From Peptococcaceae bacterium UBA5356 (GTDB taxonomy: Bacteria; Bacillota; Peptococcia; DRI-13; DTU073), in the NCBI GenBank assembly GCA_002407935.1, contig DHPU01000069.1, forward strand, positions 1 to 46,821: a stretch of 46,821 nucleotides of DNA. The letters run 5' to 3'. A model generated the notes under the pieces. That model worked only from the letters and a program-made list of their open reading frames with translations, was not told the DNA's origin and did no database searches. A program made the position numbers and the translations under genes. Shown here one piece after another: positions 42,325 through 46,821 of this stretch (within the stretch, counting starts at the first letter, position 1; each line of letters begins with the position of its first letter).

Positions 42325-43965
42325 TCATTTTTCGAGAAAACTCTTTCTGGCTTTTTCTACTCTGATACTCCGGTCAATACCCATTTTGTTCAAATTGTCC
42401 AAAGCTTGCTCACTGCCGATTGCCCCTAAAATCTTTACTGCCCGTAAGCGTATATTGGCTTTTTGATTTTTTAATAAAGGAATTAAATACGGAATTACCG
42501 GCTCACCAATGATTAGTAAGGCATCAAACGCTTGCTTTGCTTCTTTCGAACCCTGCTGAAGTCTGCCGATCAAAAAAGGAATTCCTTTCGGACTTTCAAT
42601 TAAACCTAAGCCAAGCATGGCTGCGCCCTGTAATTCTGAGGAGTCCGCCTTTAATAAAGAAAAAAGATGCGGTTCCAGAAGTGCTTTATACCTTTGACTG
42701 AGAATATAAATTGCTTCATCCAGCTTCTGCCCCTGCAAAAGTTTTATATTGGCAAAGATCATTGTTAAATCCTCTTTATTACCCCATCTAACCAAATTCA
42801 TGACATCTCCGACGGTAAAATCCTTTTCCGAAACCGTCCCTTTTTCTTTTCTCTTTTTCACCAAAGAATAAACTTTAGCCCCTTGTGTCGTTAGCCGGCG
42901 ATAATTGACTATTCTATTATAATAACTGACATAATCGCGATGAGGAAGGTAATGCTCCTTAAAAAGCTGATCACTAAGATAATAGAAATTGTTTGTTAAA
43001 TTAAAACGATGTACAAACTTCTCACAGATCGCTACCAACGGAATAGCCTCCTCCGCCAAAGGAGAAACCCACAAAACCTGCTTTAATTCCGGTAACTCCC
43101 CTAAGACTTCCTCGACAATTGTTTTCACCGGATTATGAGGATGATTAGTTACGATCTCGCCGGATAGATAAATACTATAATACTCAACCGGTTCATACTC
43201 AACGGTAACTCCAATTTTCCTGCCAACCCACATTGTTAAAAAATCTTGTTTATTCTGCCTTAACTTAAGCTGCTGTAAATGAGCCATAATATCTAAAAGA
43301 TGTCTGGATACTATTTCTTCAGTATCATCAACATCATCTATCTTTTCAAGCAAAGCTGTATAATCCAAATAAAAGCCCCACGCTTTCTGAAGAAGACACT
43401 GTTTCGTAAGCTTACTATCATTAAAAGCGTTTTCGGCAAAGGTTGGCAAAAATAACGCCCTTTTTCCTGTAAAAAATCGTTCCAAATCATAAACAAGGGC
43501 AATCGGAAGTTCGGCTATTTTTAATCCTGAACAGATAAACTCTTCCGCCACCCGGCTTATATAATAAACGTTCACTCTCTTTTCCTGAATCAGCCAAGTT
43601 AAAATATGTTCCTCCATGGGATTGTTTAAACAAAATTTGAAGGAATAGTTAATCTCTGCATCGTAGTATAAACCTATTTCCAGATATCCCTCTTGCTCAA
43701 TATTTAACTCGAACTGTTCGTAAACGTCAGAATAATCATCAAAAGTATCTCCCGCACACAGTAAAATATAAAAATCTACCTCTCCCATCCAATTCATCGT
43801 AAAACAAGTGTTTTCTGTTTCCTTAAAGCCGCGAATAATTTCGCCATGTCTGATCGGATGAAGATACGGGTTTTGTGGAGAAGGAGGAACACTGAGCGTA
43901 TATAACTTTAAATTATTATTCTTATTATTCTTATTGTTTTTTAATGTCTTGTTTTCTGGCTTCAT
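42325..43965 (-). CDS. HEAT-repeat protein of unknown function
   Basis: A 546-residue protein I do not recognise. The N-terminal 370 residues have no motif I can name, with many aromatic residues (YYNRIVNYRRLT) and no membrane segment. The C-terminal 150 residues form PBS-lyase/HEAT-type repeats (GAAMLGLGLIESPKGIPFLI, LIIGEPVIPYLIPLLKNQ and LRAVKILGAIGSEQALD). It is probably a scaffold or protein-binding protein in the cytoplasm. The ribosome site (GGAAG) is weak. It stands between the MFS gene and the large kinase gene, reading with both. Confidence 0.75.
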   Translation of the reverse strand: MKPENKTLKNNKNNKNNNLKLYTLSVPPSPQNPYLHPIRHGEIIRGFKETENTCFTMNWMGEVDFYILLCAGDTFDDYSDVYEQFELNIEQEGYLEIGLYYDAEINYSFKFCLNNPMEEHILTWLIQEKRVNVYYISRVAEEFICSGLKIAELPIALVYDLERFFTGKRALFLPTFAENAFNDSKLTKQCLLQKAWGFYLDYTALLEKIDDVDDTEEIVSRHLLDIMAHLQQLKLRQNKQDFLTMWVGRKIGVTVEYEPVEYYSIYLSGEIVTNHPHNPVKTIVEEVLGELPELKQVLWVSPLAEEAIPLVAICEKFVHRFNLTNNFYYLSDQLFKEHYLPHRDYVSYYNRIVNYRRLTTQGAKVYSLVKKRKEKGTVSEKDFTVGDVMNLVRWGNKEDLTMIFANIKLLQGQKLDEAIYILSQRYKALLEPHLFSLLKADSSELQGAAMLGLGLIESPKGIPFLIGRLQQGSKEAKQAFDALLIIGEPVIPYLIPLLKNQKANIRLRAVKILGAIGSEQALDNLNKMGIDRSIRVEKARKSFLEK

Positions 43966-44039
43966 AATCTTCCGAGCAACCTCAATTCTCTCTATATTTA
44001 GTGCTTTCTCTTCGATTATACACTAATTGCCACAAGTTT

Positions 44040-45275
44040 TTAATCTGATTTTCGACTTAGTATAAGTTTTTTCTGCAAATAAATAAGATTTACAGCTCCT
44101 ACCCCTACTACCCATAAGGCCGGAAGCATAAAAGTCCAGAAAAGAGTTCTTTCCATCATTATCCCAAATAAAGGAGGTCCACCGGCCACCCCGAAAAAAC
44201 GCACACTGCCATATAAAGAAGTAATCATCCCCCGTTCCTCTGTGCCACAAGAGCTGGTGATTAAAGTATTTAAACTGGTTAAAACCATTCCGGTACCTAT
44301 TCCTGCCGGTATTAATAAACCAACTAACAAATAAATATTTTGATAAAAAAAAGACAAAAAAGCGGCAGATAAAGCTAACAGCCCTAACCCCCCGACAATT
44401 AATATTTTATATAAGTCCTGCTTGTCCGCAGTAAAAATTCCTACTAAATACGAGGTGGAAGCCATTGCTAAAACCGGTATCGCAATGATTAATCCCTTTA
44501 AAACTCCTTCCATACCATACTTAACCTCTAGGTAATCGGAAAGATAAAAAAGTAAACCAAATAAGGTAAATAAAACAGTACCTCCGGCTAAAAAAGAAGC
44601 TAACAGCAAAGCTCCTTTTTCCTGAAATATTTTTTTTAACGCTGCCTTATACTGAGCAAAAGGCTTAGCCTCTCGTTTTTGATTCGGTTCCTTGACCACT
44701 AACCAAAGACCTAAGGCAATAGGAAGACAGAGAATCGGGAAAAGAAAGAAAACAGCCCACCAAGCTATCAGCCCCACTAAAGAGCCTAAAAGGGGACTGG
44801 CTACCTTTCCCATCCCATTGGAGGCTTCCAGCATCCCTAATACTTTACTTCTTTCTCTTTTGCCATAAACATCTCCCACTAAAGCCATCGCCAAAGGTGC
44901 GGTTCCGGCTGCTCCCACCCCCTGGATTACTCTCCCTATCATAATTAAAAGATACGCAGCTTTATGCGAAAAGGCCGCTGCAAAACCGGCCATTAACCCT
45001 CCCAAGGCATAAATCAAAAGAGACACGATAATAATCGGCTTTCTTTTTAGCCGGTCAGATAAATACCCGGAAAAAGGAATAACCAGCCCAGCCGAGAGCG
45101 AAAACAACGTGATTACTAAGCTGACCTGAAATTGAGAAATCTCTAAGGCCTGTTTCATTTTAGGCAAAACGGGAATAAGCATCGAATTACCGAGCACCAT
45201 AATAAAAGGGACTCCACATAAGACTAAACTCGTAAAAGAACTTTTGTTGGTTTTTGGCAAATTTGTTTTAGGCAA
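44040..45275 (-). CDS. MFS transporter (multidrug-efflux-like)
   Basis: A 411-residue major facilitator protein with twelve hydrophobic segments. The loop between segments 2 and 3 has the MFS pattern GYLSDRLKRKP, and segment 5 has a Gly/Pro-rich motif C-like stretch around LLGSLVGLIAWW, as in drug-proton antiporters. The substrate is unknown; similarity in style to TetA(L)-type and Bmr-type exporters suggests drug or metabolite export. The start appears to be TTG at 45275 with AGGGGAG about ten bases upstream. It lies 73 bases after the DUF441 gene in the same direction. Confidence 0.88.
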   Translation of the reverse strand: MPKTNLPKTNKSSFTSLVLCGVPFIMVLGNSMLIPVLPKMKQALEISQFQVSLVITLFSLSAGLVIPFSGYLSDRLKRKPIIIVSLLIYALGGLMAGFAAAFSHKAAYLLIMIGRVIQGVGAAGTAPLAMALVGDVYGKRERSKVLGMLEASNGMGKVASPLLGSLVGLIAWWAVFFLFPILCLPIALGLWLVVKEPNQKREAKPFAQYKAALKKIFQEKGALLLASFLAGGTVLFTLFGLLFYLSDYLEVKYGMEGVLKGLIIAIPVLAMASTSYLVGIFTADKQDLYKILIVGGLGLLALSAAFLSFFYQNIYLLVGLLIPAGIGTGMVLTSLNTLITSSCGTEERGMITSLYGSVRFFGVAGGPPLFGIMMERTLFWTFMLPALWVVGVGAVNLIYLQKKLILSRKSD

Positions 45276-45348
45276 AAAAAGATCCGCTCCCCTGCTTAAT
45301 AATTAGCAGCTCTCTGCTGAAATAATTAGAACATCACTTAGTTTGCCC

Positions 45349-45801
45349 CTACCGAAAAAAATTTATTATTTTTAAAAAAAAAGCAGCTAACCCAGCTGCC
45401 ATTAAGGGTCCCACCGGAGCTCCGCCCAAAAAAGCAATGCCTACAATTGAGCCTATGACAAGACCAAGGAGTAACTCCGGTTGATTTTTTAACATCCGTA
45501 AGCCATCACTATTCATATAAGTTGCTAAAATACCCCCTAAAAACGCTAAAAAACCTGGCCAGGAAAAAAGGCTGTCTTTTAACTCACTTAAAGAAATTTT
45601 TTCTTTCACAATGGGTGTTAAAACAGACAACATTAACAGTAATAACCCAACCTCCAGCCCTCGCCGTTCGATTAACGGAAAATAGTGGGTAAGATGACAC
45701 AGCTTAATAACCATTAATACACAGGCCGACGTAGCTATTAATGGGGCTTTTCCGATGATTCCTACCATTATTAACCCAATTAGCACCGTTTCTCCCCACA
45801 T
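45349..45801 (-). CDS. DUF441 family membrane protein
   Basis: A 150-residue membrane protein with four hydrophobic segments. It matches the DUF441 (YtwI/UPF0756) family, with GKAPLIATSACVLMVIKL near the start and LLGLVIGSIVGIAFLGG toward the end. The function is unknown. The start is ATG with GGAGGGACACAAAAG upstream. It is divergent from the YqhV-like gene, across about 100 bases that hold an 11-bp inverted repeat. Confidence 0.87.
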   Translation of the reverse strand: MWGETVLIGLIMVGIIGKAPLIATSACVLMVIKLCHLTHYFPLIERRGLEVGLLLLMLSVLTPIVKEKISLSELKDSLFSWPGFLAFLGGILATYMNSDGLRMLKNQPELLLGLVIGSIVGIAFLGGAPVGPLMAAGLAAFFLKIINFFR

Positions 45802-45832
45802 CTTTTGTGTCCCTCCCCAGCTTAAGTTTACT

Positions 45833-45885
45833 AAAATCTATGCATGAATTAGCAGTCTTAAAACCTTCACCTTAGCATAGATTTT
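45833..45885. repeat. 11-bp inverted repeat in the divergent DUF441/YqhV intergenic region
   Basis: AAAATCTATGC at 45833-45843 and GCATAGATTTT at 45875-45885 are perfect reverse complements separated by 31 bases, and a T-run follows on the plus strand. It lies immediately before the ribosome site of the YqhV-like gene. It may be a leader hairpin/attenuator on the plus side or an operator between two divergent promoters. Confidence 0.6.
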
Positions 45886-45903
45886 TTCAAGGGGGTGAAA
45901 ACT

Positions 45904-46176
45904 GTGCCCAAAATCTGGTCAATCGCTTTGACAATGGGGCTCTTAAGATTATTCTCCGGCCTTCTCGAGCTTTCTGCCGGATCACTGATGATTTATTTTA
46001 ATAATGTTGAAACAGCTTTGAAAATCAATGCCATACTTGCCTTAATCGGACCAACAATCATGATTATAGTGACTTCATTAGGATTAATAGGTATCGCCGA
46101 AAATGTTTCTTTAGGAAAAATGTTAACGGTCGTTTGCGGAGCTACCCTAATCTTTATTGGACTACATAAAATGTAA
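45904..46176 (+). CDS. YqhV-family (DUF2619) small membrane protein
   Basis: A 90-residue membrane protein with three hydrophobic segments, close to YqhV of Bacillus, which is found near spoIIIA genes in spore formers. No function is established. The start was set at GTG 45904, eight bases after AAGGGGG; an in-frame GTG nine bases earlier lies within the ribosome site and is less likely. It is a plus-strand singleton beside DUF1657. Confidence 0.82.
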   Translation: MPKIWSIALTMGLLRLFSGLLELSAGSLMIYFNNVETALKINAILALIGPTIMIIVTSLGLIGIAENVSLGKMLTVVCGATLIFIGLHKM

Positions 46177-46253
46177 AAAACTGTCTAATTAAACTTTGTA
46201 ATTTTACACACACTAAGATAGATACAATTCTAAATGTACAAGGAGGTTACAAA

Positions 46254-46529
46254 ATGACAGTAGGTACGCAAATGCATCAAACATTAGCCTCTTTAGAATC
46301 AGCCATGGCTAATCTTAAAACTTTTTCCTTAGAAGCAGAGGATAAAACAGCCAAAAAAATGTTCGCCGAATACTCCCAGCAGCTTGACTCAATTTGCCAA
46401 GGCGTTAAAGCCAGATGTAATTATATTGAGCAACAAGAGCCTCAATATAAAGTTTTTGATAATGCGATTCAACAGGGAATTCAGCAAGAAGAACAACAAA
46501 ATAAGATGAATGAAACAAAACTAGAGTAA
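46254..46529 (+). CDS. DUF1657 domain protein (spore-associated)
   Basis: A 91-residue helical protein with the DUF1657 pattern: TVGTQMHQTLASLESAMANL at the start and NYIEQQEPQYKVF near the end. DUF1657 proteins occur in spore-forming Firmicutes, often near spoVA genes, and are likely made in the forespore. The tail is Gln/Glu-rich. The start is ATG with AAGGAGG upstream. It ends at a terminator at 46544-46580. Confidence 0.88.
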   Translation: MTVGTQMHQTLASLESAMANLKTFSLEAEDKTAKKMFAEYSQQLDSICQGVKARCNYIEQQEPQYKVFDNAIQQGIQQEEQQNKMNETKLE

Positions 46530-46543
46530 CAAGCCATTTAATA

Positions 46544-46580
46544 AGAAAGGGCTATTGGCGGTATGCCAGTAGCCCTTTCT
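46544..46580 (+). terminator. Intrinsic terminator after the DUF1657 gene
   Basis: AGAAAGGGCTA pairs with TAGCCCTTTCT, with an inner TTGGC/GCCAG stem and a short GGTAT loop, giving a long, nearly perfect hairpin just after the stop. The T-run beyond is short, so efficiency is uncertain. Confidence 0.75.
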
Positions 46581-46719
46581 TCCATCAATTATATCCGCCA
46601 CCATCCCGTAATTCATTAATCTGGCATGTCGTTTACATTGGGTATATCCTTTTCCTAATAACCTCCTTTATGAACAGTCAACTTCTCAGCCATAACCGCC
46701 GCCATAATAATGCTAAAGT

Positions 46720-46765
46720 TAAAGAGGGGCAATACAATAAATCCCGAATTATATTGCCCCTTTAA
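46720..46765. repeat. Hairpin in the gene-free right end
   Basis: TAAAGAGGGGCAATA (46720-46734) pairs with TATTGCCCCTTTA, apart from one two-base bulge, around an 18-base loop. No gene ends nearby within the window, so it may be the terminator of a minus-strand gene beyond the right edge. The rest of 46581-46821 shows no supportable gene. Confidence 0.5.
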
Positions 46766-46821
46766 TATAAGGTCATTAGGCCAATCTGCTACATTGGATC
46801 ACTAGTGTTGCATAAAATTAA

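Noticed and set aside
1..46821. CRISPR array, tRNA, rRNA, transposase, integrase or phage genes
   Set aside because: No regularly spaced direct repeats, no cloverleaf-type sequences and no such protein motifs were seen in reading through the window.

Overview
The window (about 46.8 kb, AT-rich) looks like chromosome of an anaerobic, endospore-forming Firmicute of the Clostridia (Peptococcaceae-like). Supporting signs are spore photoproduct lyase, a GerMN lipoprotein, DUF1657 and YqhV-type spore-associated genes, DnaD/DnaI-type helicase loaders, ferredoxin-linked 2-oxoacid oxidoreductase, an [FeFe]-hydrogenase-like sensor and strong GGAGG-type ribosome sites with frequent GTG/TTG starts. No tRNA, rRNA, CRISPR array, transposase or phage gene was seen.

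Region 1 (about 0.16-19.47 kb, all minus strand, read right to left) is one long catabolic run. In transcription order it holds a hotdog-fold CoA-thioester ammonia lyase (beta-alanyl-CoA/3-aminobutyryl-CoA type), a four-subunit 2-oxoacid:ferredoxin oxidoreductase, a glutamate-dehydrogenase-family amino acid dehydrogenase with altered pocket residues, an M20D deacylase, an M24-fold protein of the ectoine hydrolase (DoeA/EutD) type without metal ligands, a complete TRAP transporter, an EutA/maleate-isomerase-type Asp/Glu racemase-fold enzyme, a small 2Fe-2S protein, a DMT exporter/importer, an acyl-CoA dehydrogenase, EtfB, EtfA, a fumarate-reductase-like flavoprotein, an M20 (YgeY-like) hydrolase and a ureohydrolase. 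The enzymes line up chemically as an anaerobic ectoine fermentation: uptake, ring opening to N-acetyl-2,4-diaminobutyrate, deacetylation to 2,4-diaminobutyrate and acetate, oxidative deamination to 4-amino-2-oxobutyrate, oxidative decarboxylation to beta-alanyl-CoA plus reduced ferredoxin, ammonia elimination to acryloyl-CoA, and reduction to propionyl-CoA. By arithmetic 2,4-diaminobutyrate + 2 H2O gives propionate + CO2 + 2 NH3 + 2[H]. This pathway is inferred from gene families and chemistry; I know of no described system with this layout.

Region 2 (19.5-26.3 kb): an AT-rich spacer with a degenerate C-terminal remnant of a small multidrug-export-type membrane protein gene, whose intact paralogue lies 0.7 kb away; a lone unknown plus-strand gene; an M28 lipoprotein peptidase; a primosome/helicase-loader pair (DnaI-like, DnaD-like) with a P-loop/Asp23-like protein; and a divergent M42 aminopeptidase.

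Region 3 (26.3-34.8 kb) is mostly housekeeping and envelope: a secreted SLH-like protein, MetF, YlbF family, YgjP-like metallopeptidase, GNAT acetyltransferase, DUF1015, polysaccharide deacetylase, DUF1858, spore photoproduct lyase and a GerMN lipoprotein.

Region 4 (34.8-42.2 kb) is regulatory: an RsbT/anti-sigma-like ATPase, a hydrogenase-like iron-sulfur sensor and an OmpR-type two-component pair joined by 4-nt overlaps, whose kinase is split by a frameshift at an A7 run; then a second two-component pair whose large kinase appears to start at CTG. Region 5 (42.3-46.8 kb) has a HEAT-repeat protein, an MFS transporter, DUF441 and YqhV-like membrane proteins and a DUF1657 protein. The last 240 bases hold a hairpin but no gene I can support.
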